A stretch of 64,000 nucleotides of DNA. Origin: Desulfococcaceae bacterium HSG9 (lineage in GTDB: Bacteria; Desulfobacterota; Desulfobacteria; Desulfobacterales; JAUCGF01). Location: the NCBI GenBank assembly GCA_030378005.1, contig JAUCGF010000081.1:1-64000 (forward strand), written 5' to 3'. A program made the translations under genes and the position numbers. Shown piece by piece: positions 43,877 to 53,351 of the stretch (position 1 is the stretch's first letter; every line of letters starts with the position of its first letter). The notes under the pieces were generated by a model. That model saw nothing but the letters and a program-made list of their open reading frames with translations. It had not been told where the DNA came from and did not search any database.

Positions 43877-45511
43877 ATGAATGACAAAGCTTTAATTCTC
43901 GTGGTGGATGACATAGAAGCAAACCGAATGGTATTAAGTGATCGCATGATTGCCCTGGGGCATGAACCGATTGAAGCGGAAAACGGCCTCGCCGCCCTGG
44001 ATATGGCGAAAAAAAAGAAGCCGGATCTGATTTTGCTTGATATAATGATGCCGGAAATGAACGGTGATGAAGTGCTAGAGCGCTTGAAATCTGACGAATC
44101 GTTGCACCATATTCCGGTGATTATGATTTCAGCCCTATCGGACATGGACACAATTTTACGCTGTATCGAAGGCGGTGCCGATGATTATTTAGCCAAGCCG
44201 TTCAAACCGGCGATTTTAAAAGCGCGCATTACGGCCGGCATTGAAAAAATGCGCTTTTTTAAGAAAGAAGAGCGCTATCGCCAGAAAATCCAAGAATATT
44301 TCATGCGCATCAAAGCGCAGACAACCAAGTTGACGCTTGCCAATGCCGAACTCGCACGCGCAGCCGGTCTCAAAGACGAATTTTTAGCCAATATGAGCCA
44401 TGAACTGCGCACCCCTCTGACCGCCATTCTGGGCGGAGCGGAAGCCTTGCAAGAAGAGATTTATGGAAAACTGAACGCAGGCCAAATGAAATTCGCCTCC
44501 TTGGTTGAAAAAGGCGGGCGTCATTTGCTGTCTTTGATAAATGATATCCTTGATATCGCCAAAATTGAGGCCGGCAAATTAGAACTCCATAAAGAAATCA
44601 CACCGGTTGATAAAATATGCCAGGGCAGCATACGCCTGATTAAACAAATTGCCGCTAAAAAACGCATCAGCATCTCTTGCGAGGTTCAAGCCGGAGTCGA
44701 TGATATCCTGGCAGACAAGATTCGTATAAAACAGGTTCTGATCAATCTGCTGACCAATGCCGTCAAATTCACGCCGGAAAAAGGGCGCATCGGTTTGGAA
44801 GTCCAAGGAGATCGAAGGCGTGACATCGTTCGCTTCATTGTATGGGACAGCGGCATCGGCATCTCGGAGGAAGACCTGGCCGGTTTGTTCCAACCCTTTG
44901 TTCAAGTGGACAGCAGTTACACCCGTGAACAACAGGGAACCGGCCTCGGGTTGGTGATGGTCGCCCGTCTGACCGAAATGCACGGAGGGAGCGTCAATGT
45001 TAAAAGCGAAGTCGGAGAGGGCAGCCGTTTTATCATATCTCTTCCCTGGCAAGAAGCTGTTGCAGAAGAGTCCGATGCCGCTGACCAGGACGCGCAGCTC
45101 GAATCAGAGCCGAAAACATCGGCCTCCAAATTGCACTGTTCCATTTTGCTGGCTGAAGATAATGAAACCAATCGAAGCATCATTACTGATTATCTGATAA
45201 GCAAGGGCCATCAGGTGTTCATTGCCGAAAATGGCGCCCAAGCCATTGAAAGCGCCCGGGAAAATCCTCCAGATATTATTCTTATGGATATCCAAATGCC
45301 TGTCATGAACGGATTTGAAGCCATTAAGTTTATTCGCGCCGACTACGATCTGGCCAAAGTTCCTATTATTGCACTGACCGCCTTGGCAATGGCGAGCGAT
45401 CGTGAAAAGTGCATCCAAGCCGGAGCTGATGAGTATTTATCCAAGCCTGTTCAGTTGAAAGAGCTGCTCAACACGATTGAAGCGCTGTTGAAAAAAGATG
45501 AACAATGGTGA
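43877..45511 (+). CDS. Hybrid kinase REC-HisKA-HATPase-REC
   Basis: A 544-residue soluble kinase; AAGGAGGTGA lies upstream of the ATG. The first receiver has VVDDIEANRMVL, a LLDIMMPEMNG loop and LAKPF. DHp is [18 protein letters not shown] at about 168, HATPase has LLTNAVKFT, DSGIGIS and GTGLGLVMV, and the second receiver (from about 421) has ILMDIQMPVMNG and LSKPV. The kinase and second receiver are closest to those of 15964 (same [14 protein letters not shown] and ALAM-DREKCI-AGADEY motifs), so this gene and 15964 form a second lineage within the island. It is coupled to the receiver-ATPase gene at 42982 and may be its direct phospho-donor. Confidence 0.9.
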   Translation: MNDKALILVVDDIEANRMVLSDRMIALGHEPIEAENGLAALDMAKKKKPDLILLDIMMPEMNGDEVLERLKSDESLHHIPVIMISALSDMDTILRCIEGGADDYLAKPFKPAILKARITAGIEKMRFFKKEERYRQKIQEYFMRIKAQTTKLTLANAELARAAGLKDEFLANMSHELRTPLTAILGGAEALQEEIYGKLNAGQMKFASLVEKGGRHLLSLINDILDIAKIEAGKLELHKEITPVDKICQGSIRLIKQIAAKKRISISCEVQAGVDDILADKIRIKQVLINLLTNAVKFTPEKGRIGLEVQGDRRRDIVRFIVWDSGIGISEEDLAGLFQPFVQVDSSYTREQQGTGLGLVMVARLTEMHGGSVNVKSEVGEGSRFIISLPWQEAVAEESDAADQDAQLESEPKTSASKLHCSILLAEDNETNRSIITDYLISKGHQVFIAENGAQAIESARENPPDIILMDIQMPVMNGFEAIKFIRADYDLAKVPIIALTALAMASDREKCIQAGADEYLSKPVQLKELLNTIEALLKKDEQW

Positions 45512-45528
45512 TCGTTCCTAAGCACTTT

Positions 45529-47487
45529 TTAAATATGACAAACGCCCTTGACTTCAAAGCTTACGTTCACGGAAGCTCCCTGCTCCAGTCCCTTGCTTGT
45601 GAATGTCAGCAGGCCATCATTGTCAGTTACGAACTGCCGGCAGTAATAAAGTCCGAAACCGGACGACCCTTTATTCGAGCGTCCGAAATCAAAAAGCGAT
45701 TCAATCTGATCCGGTTCAACGCCGATGCCGTTGTCAGTTATTTTTAACCCGATCAGCTTTTCATTTGCAAATGTTTGAACGGAGAGAAGTTTTTCTCTAT
45801 CGGTTGATGAAGACGCTTCAAATGCCTCAAGGGCATTTTTAAGTAAATTATTGATGACTTGCATGAGATTATTTTTATCAATTAAAAGCATAGGGATATT
45901 ATCATAAAAATTCCGCTTAACCTTGATACCGCGTGTATCATAAGAACGCTGGTACATCCGCAGGGCGTCTTCAACCACTCGGTTGATATTCACACATTCT
46001 TGGACCTCCTGGCCGGTGGCGGCATAAGCCTGTTGCAGGCTCAAAATTTCGGATATATACGCAGCGGCACTGTTAATATTCGCCAGCGCATCCGCCATCT
46101 TGACACGTTCGTTTTTGAGCGCTGTAATCAATTCCTCCATATAAGCAAAGACTTCTTTTCCTCTGGGATCATTTTTTACATATTGATCAAGATCGCCTTC
46201 ATAATTATTGAGGTCATCATAGCATTGCCTCAGAACATGGATAAATTGTTCCATATCATCCATCTGCAACATTTCCACCTGCACGACTATCGGCGTCACA
46301 GCATTGCCGATGTTGTGCAACACCATAGCCGCTTGCCGGGCGCGTCCGGCGTCAAACGCTCTTTTAACCAGTTCCTCCTGTGCTTTTTCAAGGTCACGCG
46401 TGCGCTCGGCAACCATGTGTTCAAGATGATTACGATATTTATCCAAGTCGCAGTTCATCAGAATACGTTCGGCAATTCGTCCTAAAAGTTCAGCAAAGGC
46501 ATTAAGTAACTTGCGTTCTTCGTTTAGAAAAGGCCCCTCGGAAATATCCGGTTTTTCCTCAAGATAATAGACCTCCACCAAACCCTCCGGCTTACTGTTC
46601 ACCAAGATTTCTTTTTCCTGTTTCCAAGGCGATGTCCTAAATTGATCCGTGCTGAATGTTTTATCGTGGATCGAAATACGACTGCAACAAATTCCCGGAT
46701 ATTGCCATGATGCCGGGATAAGATTGACAGCTTCCTGCATAATCTTATCAAAGGATATATCTTCTTCGACAAAAAGATGTGATATCCCATATAAGCAATC
46801 CAATTCCTTAACCCGTTCGTCAAGGTCATGGGTTCGTTTTGAAATTGTGGCAACCATCTTGTTCATCGCAGCCGCCAATTGTCCCAGTTCATCATCGCTT
46901 TGCAATTCAACTTTCTGGGTTAAATCACCCTCTTTGATGCGTGATGCGTGGCGATTCAGTTTTTCTACTCTTTGCAACACCAGTTTACGCATAACCAGGA
47001 CCAACGTCAGCCCAAGAAAGATAAAACTTACGATAATCTGGATGGCCAACTCGTGCAGACGTGCGGCGATGATTCGCTTGTTTTCGCGTGTTGACAGCAT
47101 CAGTTTGACTTTGCCCAGTTTTAAAAGCGGTTGGTTTTCTCCGGGATCGAAGCTCACATCGGAGCCGAACAAGACCCCCTCGTCCGGCTTTTTTTGGTTG
47201 AGCTTATATTCAGACACCTGCCGGCCATTATGCAGCACTTCAATAGATAAAATGTCAGTACTTTCTTTTCCGGTCGTATTCAGAAACGTATTCAACACCG
47301 GATAATCCTCTGAAAGCAGCGGTTCGATACATGCCACGGCAATGGCATGGGAAATCGTTTTACCCTGTCTGGCGAGAAGCTCGGTCAAAACAGCCTGTTC
47401 CCGCCGAATCGAAACCCATCCGGATATTGAAAGCGCCGCAAACAATACGATAAGCAACGTCGAAACAACTTTTGTAGTCAGTTTCAT
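45529..47487 (-). CDS. Membrane histidine kinase with HAMP, GAF and a HNIGN-type DHp
   Basis: A 652-residue kinase. TM1 (about 8-24) and TM2 (about 148-168) flank a periplasmic sensor; HAMP follows to about 222, then a GAF-like domain at about 228-340 (ELDCLYGISHLFVEE; IPASWQYPGI). After a coiled coil the DHp has VLHNIGNAVTPIVVQVE with H391, matching the kinase at 21048. HATPase has NLLKNALEAF, DNGIGVE and SSGFGLYYC. The start at 47487 is chosen since it lies seven bases after the stop of the PhnD-like gene, which is probably its periplasmic input. A 23-residue copy of its C-terminus is stranded at 24632-24706. It converges with the gene at 43877, 17 bases apart. Confidence 0.9.
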   Translation of the reverse strand: MKLTTKVVSTLLIVLFAALSISGWVSIRREQAVLTELLARQGKTISHAIAVACIEPLLSEDYPVLNTFLNTTGKESTDILSIEVLHNGRQVSEYKLNQKKPDEGVLFGSDVSFDPGENQPLLKLGKVKLMLSTRENKRIIAARLHELAIQIIVSFIFLGLTLVLVMRKLVLQRVEKLNRHASRIKEGDLTQKVELQSDDELGQLAAAMNKMVATISKRTHDLDERVKELDCLYGISHLFVEEDISFDKIMQEAVNLIPASWQYPGICCSRISIHDKTFSTDQFRTSPWKQEKEILVNSKPEGLVEVYYLEEKPDISEGPFLNEERKLLNAFAELLGRIAERILMNCDLDKYRNHLEHMVAERTRDLEKAQEELVKRAFDAGRARQAAMVLHNIGNAVTPIVVQVEMLQMDDMEQFIHVLRQCYDDLNNYEGDLDQYVKNDPRGKEVFAYMEELITALKNERVKMADALANINSAAAYISEILSLQQAYAATGQEVQECVNINRVVEDALRMYQRSYDTRGIKVKRNFYDNIPMLLIDKNNLMQVINNLLKNALEAFEASSSTDREKLLSVQTFANEKLIGLKITDNGIGVEPDQIESLFDFGRSNKGSSGFGLYYCRQFVTDNDGLLTFTSKGLEQGASVNVSFEVKGVCHI

Positions 47488-47494
47488 AGCAGAT

Positions 47495-48349
47495 TCATTC
47501 CGTGTTACCAAACTGTTTTGAAAGATCAATTCCCTGACGGACAAAATCATAATCTGAATCATCAGCCTTCAGAAAGCCATCCTGTTTCAGATTTTTTAAT
47601 ATTTTTTTATCTTTGAGTTTTAACAGGGCGTTTTGCAATAGGAGATATAAACGCTCGTCAAACCCTTCCCGCACCACCCAGGGTTTAGTCACATTTGGAA
47701 ATTTGCCGATTGTTTTCAAATTTTTCGATTGCGCATATTTAATGAATGTGTTTTCTTTGACAACTCCGGCATGGTAATTGCCGGCAGATACGGCCAAGGC
47801 GACCTTGTCATGGCGTCCGAGATACCGAAAAGACATCAGATCGCCAGCCTTGACACCCGCTTTGACCATTTCGGCCTGAGAAAGATAGCGCCCGATGGTT
47901 GAATTGCGATTTCCAAAGGCAAATGTTTTTCCTTTCAGTTCGGCGATTGACTGAAGAGGCGATGCTTTGTGAGTGATAAAAACACCATTGAATCTTTTTT
48001 TCAGTTTTTTATGCTCCATGACCAGCAATTTTATATTTGGAGCGCGGCGTTTGGCGATAATATAGCTGGCCGGTCCAAAACGGGCAAAGTCATATTCACG
48101 GGCTGCCAAACCATCAATTGCGGCTTCATAAGCAGGATAAATTTTTATTTTAATCTCCGTTGGCGCGCCTTTGTCTTGCAGCTCTTCTTGAAGATAATCA
48201 ATGATAGATTTGAATTTCTGATACATCACTGTGGGTTTATCAGATGTGTAAACACCGAACAGTAACGTACCACCATAGCTTTGCGCTGCTGATAATATTG
48301 TAATTGCCATCACTGCGATTGCCATAGATACAAATTGCTTTTTCATCAT
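47495..48349 (-). CDS. PhnD-like periplasmic phosphate/phosphonate-binding protein
   Basis: A 284-residue protein with signal peptide (hydrophobic 9-22, cleavage near SYGG). The mature protein follows the PhnD/SsuA-like fold: FGVYTSDKPTVMYQKFKSI, YDFARFGPASYI, a SIAELKGKTFAFGNRNST loop and VALAVSAGNYHAGVVKEN. Family members bind phosphate, phosphonate or related anions. There are no transporter genes, and it is coupled to a sensor kinase, so it most likely works as a sensor co-receptor. AAAGGAGG lies upstream. The upstream region is duplicated at 24917-25050, where the equivalent gene is missing. Confidence 0.88.
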   Translation of the reverse strand: MMKKQFVSMAIAVMAITILSAAQSYGGTLLFGVYTSDKPTVMYQKFKSIIDYLQEELQDKGAPTEIKIKIYPAYEAAIDGLAAREYDFARFGPASYIIAKRRAPNIKLLVMEHKKLKKRFNGVFITHKASPLQSIAELKGKTFAFGNRNSTIGRYLSQAEMVKAGVKAGDLMSFRYLGRHDKVALAVSAGNYHAGVVKENTFIKYAQSKNLKTIGKFPNVTKPWVVREGFDERLYLLLQNALLKLKDKKILKNLKQDGFLKADDSDYDFVRQGIDLSKQFGNTE

Positions 48350-48869
48350 TTGTCGTTCCTCCTTTGCAATGCGTTAAACAAATCTATACCATTTTTTCGA
48401 CAAAAGTAACATTTTAACCAATAACATAATGAAACATAAACGAAACAAAATCAAGCCCTTTATGCCATAACTCCCAGAATACCGCTATGGGATTCTTTAA
48501 TATAGATCGTCACATAAATAATTTAATTACACTTAGGCCATAGCTTGACGCGTATGCCTGATGGGGTTATAAAAGCTAAGGATCGGGGATGAAATAACTT
48601 CCCCATTTCATAATCATAATCTTAATCATAATCCTAATCTTAATCTTAATCAGAACGATTAAGATTAAGAATACGATTAGGATTATGAATTCAAATCCCC
48701 CTATATTTGGGATAACCACGCGGGACGGCTTCCCGCGCTACGGCCTTGCGCACAGCGGATCCATGTAGAGCGGAAAGCCGTTCCGCTTAGGGGGAGTGAA
48801 CGGTTACAATAAATCCATTCAGGTAACATTTAAACTAAACCCAATACGCATACTTTTTGGAGGCATCCT
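48350..48869. other. Intergenic region with duplicated leader and repeats
   Basis: This 520-bp gap holds the leader shared with 24917-25050 (48418-48495 and 48815-48848), a GGGATGAAATAACTT box (48586-48600), an R-C palindrome (48608-48689), and an inverted repeat GCGGGACGGCTTCCCGCGC ... GCGGAAAGCCGTTCCGC at about 48722-48787. No gene was seen. Promoters for the two divergent genes should lie here but are not clear. Confidence 0.6.
48608..48689. repeat. R-C hexamer palindrome
   Basis: CATAATCATAATCTTAATC units and their inverses GATTAAGATTAAGAATACG flank a CAGAACG centre. Confidence 0.7.
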
Positions 48870-49916
48870 ATGGGAAACCGCATTCTGTGGATTGACAATC
48901 TTAAAGCGATTGCCATTTTTTTTGTCGTGATAGGGCATACCGTCGGTTTGCCGGAAACCATTGAAAAACTGATTTTTTCGTTTCACATGCCGGTTTTTTT
49001 CTGGCTATCGGGTATGCTGGTCAAAGACACCCTTAAAGAAATTCCGTTTTTGCCTTTTTTAAAAGCCAAAGCTAAAAAACGCCTTATTCCCTATTTATAT
49101 TTTTCGGTTATCAGTTATATTCTCTGGTTTGCCCTGTTTCGACACTTTGGCACTCAGGCCGCGTTAAACATCCCTCCTGTCAGACCCTTAATCGGCATTT
49201 TTTATGGCAACGGAATCAATTATTGGCTGGTTCACAATACGGTTTTATGGTTTTTTCTATGTTTGTTTATTACCGAAATTATGTTTTTCTATATTATCAG
49301 AATCCCATCTCGAAGGCTACTTTTTCTGATTCTTTTTATACTATCAATCATCGGCTATATTGACACCTATATCAATAAACCGGATGGTTTCCGATTGCCC
49401 TGGAATATTGATATCGCTTTGACCCTGGTCGTTTTTTACGGCTTAGGTTATGCGTTGCGCAAACCGATATTATCTGATAACATTTTCAAACGAGGCGGAC
49501 GGTTGGCTGACGCAAGCTTAATCATACTGGCAATGGCGTTTTATATCATCAGCAGCCTTCTCAATGATAAAGTCGCCGTGGTTGCCGGTCTTTACGGAAA
49601 TTATTTTTTGTTTTACATTGCGGCGCTATCCGGCATTTTTTTCTGGATCGCAATTGCAAAACGCATTCCGCAATCTAAACTGTTCAGCAAGGTAGGAGAC
49701 AGCACCCTTATTATTTTTCCCATGCACCTGCTGGTTTTTCCATTTCTAACGGCGATTCAGGTGTATATATTTAAACTGCCGGCAAGTTTGAAACATGAAT
49801 CGGTCATTCTTTCGATACTTTACGCTGTTATCAGCATCCTGATTCTGTTGCCGGTCGCTGACATCATATATAAAAAATTTCCGTTTATATTGGGGATAGT
49901 GAAACGTGATGGGTGA
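48870..49916 (+). CDS. Acyltransferase 3 family membrane protein
   Basis: A 348-residue integral membrane protein with about ten transmembrane segments. The N-terminus RILWIDNLKAIAIFFVVIGH has the conserved His of acyltransferase-3 enzymes at the end of TM1, followed by FSFHMPVFFWLSG, typical of the fucose 4-O-acetylase/OafA branch. Such proteins acetylate surface sugars, usually of O-antigen, capsule or other glycans. TTGGAGG precedes the ATG. The last residues (VKRDG) and stop lie within an R-A unit (49899-49915). It stands alone between divergent and convergent genes, with no glycosyltransferase nearby. Confidence 0.85.
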   Translation: MGNRILWIDNLKAIAIFFVVIGHTVGLPETIEKLIFSFHMPVFFWLSGMLVKDTLKEIPFLPFLKAKAKKRLIPYLYFSVISYILWFALFRHFGTQAALNIPPVRPLIGIFYGNGINYWLVHNTVLWFFLCLFITEIMFFYIIRIPSRRLLFLILFILSIIGYIDTYINKPDGFRLPWNIDIALTLVVFYGLGYALRKPILSDNIFKRGGRLADASLIILAMAFYIISSLLNDKVAVVAGLYGNYFLFYIAALSGIFFWIAIAKRIPQSKLFSKVGDSTLIIFPMHLLVFPFLTAIQVYIFKLPASLKHESVILSILYAVISILILLPVADIIYKKFPFILGIVKRDG

Positions 49917-49948
49917 AATTCGTGGCTGCCGACATATTTTATCGGGAG

Positions 49949-50791
49949 TTATAAAACAATTGTCTTTTTAATTTCGATGCCTTTTGAGCCGCGCTGAACG
50001 GTTGCCGCTGTGATTCCACACTCATGTTCAAAAACAAGAACCCAGTTTTCTTTATAAGCACGCTCTAAAACAGCTTGTTTTTCTTCCATAATCGTCATTG
50101 GCAGATTATCATAAGCCATAATCCATGACAATGGAATATGGGCGGCCATGGGTATCAGGTCGGCGCAATAAAAAAGCGATTTGTCAGCGCCTTTTATCAG
50201 AGGATGCTGCTGTGCAGCGGTATGACCGTGCGTAACCAGCAGCTCAATGCCGTCTGATAGTTCTCCCGGTCCATCTAACAATGTCAGGACGCCGGCTTCC
50301 TTCAATGGTTTGAAATTTATTGCCGGAAAGCTGTTTTTGTCTCGGGAATGCGGGTTCATCGCAGTTTCCCATTGGGCTTTTTGAATGTAATAGGTGGCAT
50401 TGGGAAAAGTCGGTCTCAATTCGCCGTTTTCAATATAAGTGGCACCGCCTGCATGGTCAAAATGGAGGTGGGTGATAATGACATCTGTGATATCATCAGG
50501 CGTCAGGTTCTGCCGCGCCAATACGGCGTCCATATTCCCCATCTCTTCCTCAAAGCCATAAATGGTTTTTTCCTTGTCCGTAAGTTTGGTTCCGATACCT
50601 GCATCAACTAAAATAGTTTTTCCGTTACCGCGAATTAAAAGACTTCGCATATTCATCTGAATTCGGTTTTTTGCATCAGCGGGTGTTTGCTTTTCCCATA
50701 GCACTTTGGGCACAATACCAAACATCGCGCCTCCGTCTATATAAAAATACCCCATTCCAATCGACGTACATTCATAATTTCCAAATTTCAT
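49949..50791 (-). CDS. Metallo-beta-lactamase fold hydrolase
   Basis: A 280-residue MBL-fold protein with the metal-binding motif THLHFDHAGG at about 109-118, the later His in LVTHGHTAAQQ, and the Asp in SLFYCADLIPMAAH. The sequence is of the quorum-quenching lactonase/AttM-like or generic MBL branch; substrate cannot be stated. No signal peptide is seen, so it is cytoplasmic. AGGAA lies before the start. It heads a minus-strand group with the DUF1737 and PIG-L genes downstream of its promoter on the same strand (those lie upstream in transcription order: 51768, 51020, then 50791). Confidence 0.85.
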   Translation of the reverse strand: MKFGNYECTSIGMGYFYIDGGAMFGIVPKVLWEKQTPADAKNRIQMNMRSLLIRGNGKTILVDAGIGTKLTDKEKTIYGFEEEMGNMDAVLARQNLTPDDITDVIITHLHFDHAGGATYIENGELRPTFPNATYYIQKAQWETAMNPHSRDKNSFPAINFKPLKEAGVLTLLDGPGELSDGIELLVTHGHTAAQQHPLIKGADKSLFYCADLIPMAAHIPLSWIMAYDNLPMTIMEEKQAVLERAYKENWVLVFEHECGITAATVQRGSKGIEIKKTIVL

Positions 50792-50828
50792 TATAATTCC
50801 TATTTAGTATACATTGGAGCAGACGGAT

Positions 50829-51020
50829 TTAGGTATTGTTGGCAGAACACGGATGATCAGGCCAAATGACTGCTTGAGCGGCAATGACATCTTTGCCGTT
50901 GTATGTGACTGACGGAGAACCATACAGTTTATATCCCTCTTCAATTAACTTTGAAATTCGCTCACAGAAACTTGCATCATCTTTTCCCGTTATAAGACGA
51001 TATTTTAATTTTTGATTCAT
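50829..51020 (-). CDS. DUF1737 domain protein
   Basis: A 63-residue protein with the DUF1737 pattern: YRLITGKDDASFCERISKL, then EEGYKLYGSPSVTYNG and AAQAVIW. Members are small proteins of unknown function. AAGGA lies ten bases before the ATG. It is 38 bases upstream of the MBL gene on the same strand and 59 bases downstream of the PIG-L gene. Confidence 0.85.
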   Translation of the reverse strand: MNQKLKYRLITGKDDASFCERISKLIEEGYKLYGSPSVTYNGKDVIAAQAVIWPDHPCSANNT

Positions 51021-51078
51021 TATTTATTTTCCTTGTCAGGATAGTTATAGAGATTCAGAAAATGTTGATATGCTCCCA

Positions 51079-51768
51079 TCAGGTCAATTCAACCCGATGA
51101 AAAGCCTCACCCAATTCGAAATCTTCACCTTGAGCTAATGTTCGGCAGCGTGCTTTCAGCCATTTTCCCAGATCAGGGACATCCATTTGTTGCATCTGAC
51201 TTTGGTGACAACGCAACGCCGCCAGTTTAAGAGCAAAAACAGAAGTGATGTCTGTACGATAGTTTATATCTTCCGCCGCCCAAAAAAGCAACTCTTCCAC
51301 TTTATGGGGTGCCAGTCCTTCGGCTGTAAGGTCAGGGTAAGCCCAATAATCACGTGCATAAGGGAAAACGGCATCTAAAACTGTCTGGCCGGTGATGCGA
51401 TGATCGCGATGCCAAACATAGCGCCGGTAAGGATCGGCGGTTACAACGGTGCGAGGTTGATATTGCCTGATTAAGCGTACAATCTTTTTTCTAAATTCAG
51501 ATGTGTCTTCCAATCCTTGATCCGGATATCCTAAAAAAATCACTTCGTTTACACCCAAAACTTCGGCGGCCGCAATTTGCTCTTTTTTACGGATTTCAGC
51601 CAACTGCTCCGGCTTCATACCAATATCAGATGTTCCCTTGCCGCCATCAGTGCAAACCACATACACTGCCTGTTTACCTTTTTGCACCTGACGTGCAATG
51701 GTTCCGGCAACACCAAATTCGGCATCATCCGGATGCGGTGTTATCACCAGTATATCTGCGTGTCGCAT
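51079..51768 (-). CDS. PIG-L family deacetylase (BshB1-like)
   Basis: A 229-residue enzyme of the LmbE/PIG-L family. The zinc and catalytic motif PHPDD is at 11-15 and the second zinc motif HRDH near 120. GxGxxSDIG after CTDGGKGT and the LGYPDQGL segment are family features. Members hydrolyse N-acetylglucosamine conjugates, as in bacillithiol (BshB) or mycothiol synthesis, or sugar amides. No other thiol-synthesis genes lie here, so the substrate is open. It is probably first in an operon with the DUF1737 and MBL genes. Confidence 0.85.
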   Translation of the reverse strand: MRHADILVITPHPDDAEFGVAGTIARQVQKGKQAVYVVCTDGGKGTSDIGMKPEQLAEIRKKEQIAAAEVLGVNEVIFLGYPDQGLEDTSEFRKKIVRLIRQYQPRTVVTADPYRRYVWHRDHRITGQTVLDAVFPYARDYWAYPDLTAEGLAPHKVEELLFWAAEDINYRTDITSVFALKLAALRCHQSQMQQMDVPDLGKWLKARCRTLAQGEDFELGEAFHRVELT

Positions 51769-52149
51769 TATTACAAATCTTTCTGTTCATACAAAATCAT
51801 AATCTTAATCGCTCAGATTACGATTTACAATTAAAAATTCAAAATTAACAATATAAAATTGCGAGGTTATTTCGTCCTCATTCCCAAAGCCCCACATCAA
51901 AACAATTGAAGTATGATACTTAGTTTCTAGTAATTCTTTAATTAGCAAAGTCAATATAAAAATGGTGGCATAATCTTTCTTGACTGTACGAATGAATCCG
52001 GGATATACTACTATTAAAATTCGTTATATGATCAGGTGGCAAGATTTTTCGTAGTGGCGACATGAAACAGCTTTTCGTGTTACATCAATATCGCTGTTGA
52101 ATCAGCAGCCAACGTTTGAAATAAAATTTGATTTTAAGAGGGCATGTTC
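51769..52149. other. Intergenic region with R-C traces and a promoter
   Basis: This 381-bp gap holds a short R-C stretch (51796-51827), a GAGGTTATTTCGTCCTC box (51865-51880) and a promoter candidate for the next gene (51980-52009). Nothing else was recognised. Confidence 0.5.
51980..52009 (+). promoter_or_regulatory. Candidate sigma-70 promoter
   Basis: TTGACT (51980-51985) and TATACT (52004-52009) are separated by 18 bases. It points at the gene starting at 52150, about 135 bases away. Confidence 0.5.
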
Positions 52150-52674
52150 ATGAATATGGAAATTTTCAACGACATGGAAGCGGACGATTTACGCGAATAC
52201 ATTCGCTTTTTGCTTTGGCATTATCGCGTAATGGATGCTTTTTGGTTTATCAAGATTGATGAACACTTCGATCAGCCGACTGCCGAACACCTGAATGAAA
52301 AAGTATGGGGGCGTGTGGCCGGAATGGCTGCTAAAGATTTGGTCAAGCGCTTTGACATACAGGAAAAAGGGCTGGATGGTTTTGTAAAAGCGCTGCGATT
52401 TTTTCCCTGGTGCATCATGGTGGATTATCATATCGAACAAAAAGCTGATGAAGTGCTGATCGCGACTCCGTCATGCCCCACTCAGGAAGCCCGACTCAAA
52501 CGGGGCTTGGATGAATATGTATGCAAAGAGATGCATCGCGGTGAATTTGAAAGTTTTGCCCATGCGATTGATGATCGTATCAACGTGGAATGTCTGTTCG
52601 CACCGCCGGACCCTCACCCGGATGATATGTATTGCAAGTGGCGTTTTACATTGAACGTAAAACGTGATAATTGA
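52150..52674 (+). CDS. DUF6125-like protein of unknown function
   Basis: A 174-residue soluble protein. The opening [20 protein letters not shown] and then [17 protein letters not shown] patterns resemble DUF6125 proteins as I recall them; the C-terminal part has conserved-looking Cys residues ([20 protein letters not shown] and [12 protein letters not shown]...C). The start at 52150 is chosen because AAGAGGG is correctly spaced from it and too close to the ATG at 52144. The last residues (VKRDN) and stop lie in an R-A unit. It is followed at 37 bases by another unknown gene and then purL. Confidence 0.65.
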   Translation: MNMEIFNDMEADDLREYIRFLLWHYRVMDAFWFIKIDEHFDQPTAEHLNEKVWGRVAGMAAKDLVKRFDIQEKGLDGFVKALRFFPWCIMVDYHIEQKADEVLIATPSCPTQEARLKRGLDEYVCKEMHRGEFESFAHAIDDRINVECLFAPPDPHPDDMYCKWRFTLNVKRDN

Positions 52675-52687
52675 AACGTGAAACTCC
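52658..52687. repeat. R-A unit
   Basis: AAACGTGATAATTGAAACGTG; it provides the stop codon of the gene at 52150. Confidence 0.65.
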
Positions 52688-52711
52688 AAAATTTTAACCG
52701 GTAAAACCAAT

Positions 52712-53281
52712 ATGCCCTTAGCTTTTGATTCAATCAGCCACGGAAAAATAGCCTTTGGATTTTTCAACATTGAAACGGATATGCTCCTTCTGGAGAACTA
52801 TTTTATTTTTGCAACTCAATTTTGTAGTTACGTTCGTAAAATTGCCGAAGAAAATTCCGGCAGGATTGAAACCCTTTGGGAAGTGGATTGCATTCAAGAC
52901 GCATCAAAGATCGGCGATTTAATGGGCGCGATTCACGGTATTCGCTATACAGGCTTTATTGGTGAAACATACCGGCGTTTTCCGTTTCCATCAGAACCGG
53001 AAGCATTTAAGCAGCAAACGGACGGGGTTAAAAATCAAATTGTTATCCGGGAAATAATCAAAAAATATGCCCAACGCATTGAAATTCCGTTTCAATTCGA
53101 TGAAAAAGCGGAAATAGTTTTCATTGGCCAATATCAATTCGCCCGTAAAACCTGGTATGAATTGGTTGACTACGTATGGCGTGGCGGTTATCCTCGCTGG
53201 CGTGATGAAAAAAGGCCCGATTATGTTTTATCAATGAAACAGAATGTTACAGAGAGTTTGCATCCGTTGTTCAAGGGATGA
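52712..53281 (+). CDS. Conserved hypothetical protein upstream of purL
   Basis: A 189-residue soluble protein not assigned to a family. It opens PLAFDSISHGKIAFGFFNIE and has no signal peptide or membrane segment. It has a WYELVDYVWRGGYPRWRDEK segment near the C-terminus. No clear ribosome-binding site is seen. It is 70 bases upstream of purL on the same strand and may be part of that operon. Confidence 0.65.
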   Translation: MPLAFDSISHGKIAFGFFNIETDMLLLENYFIFATQFCSYVRKIAEENSGRIETLWEVDCIQDASKIGDLMGAIHGIRYTGFIGETYRRFPFPSEPEAFKQQTDGVKNQIVIREIIKKYAQRIEIPFQFDEKAEIVFIGQYQFARKTWYELVDYVWRGGYPRWRDEKRPDYVLSMKQNVTESLHPLFKG

Positions 53282-53351
53282 AATCAGCTAAATAACTTAG
53301 ACCATTAAATAAAAATTTTCAGAATGAACAGAATATAAAATAGAAAATATT

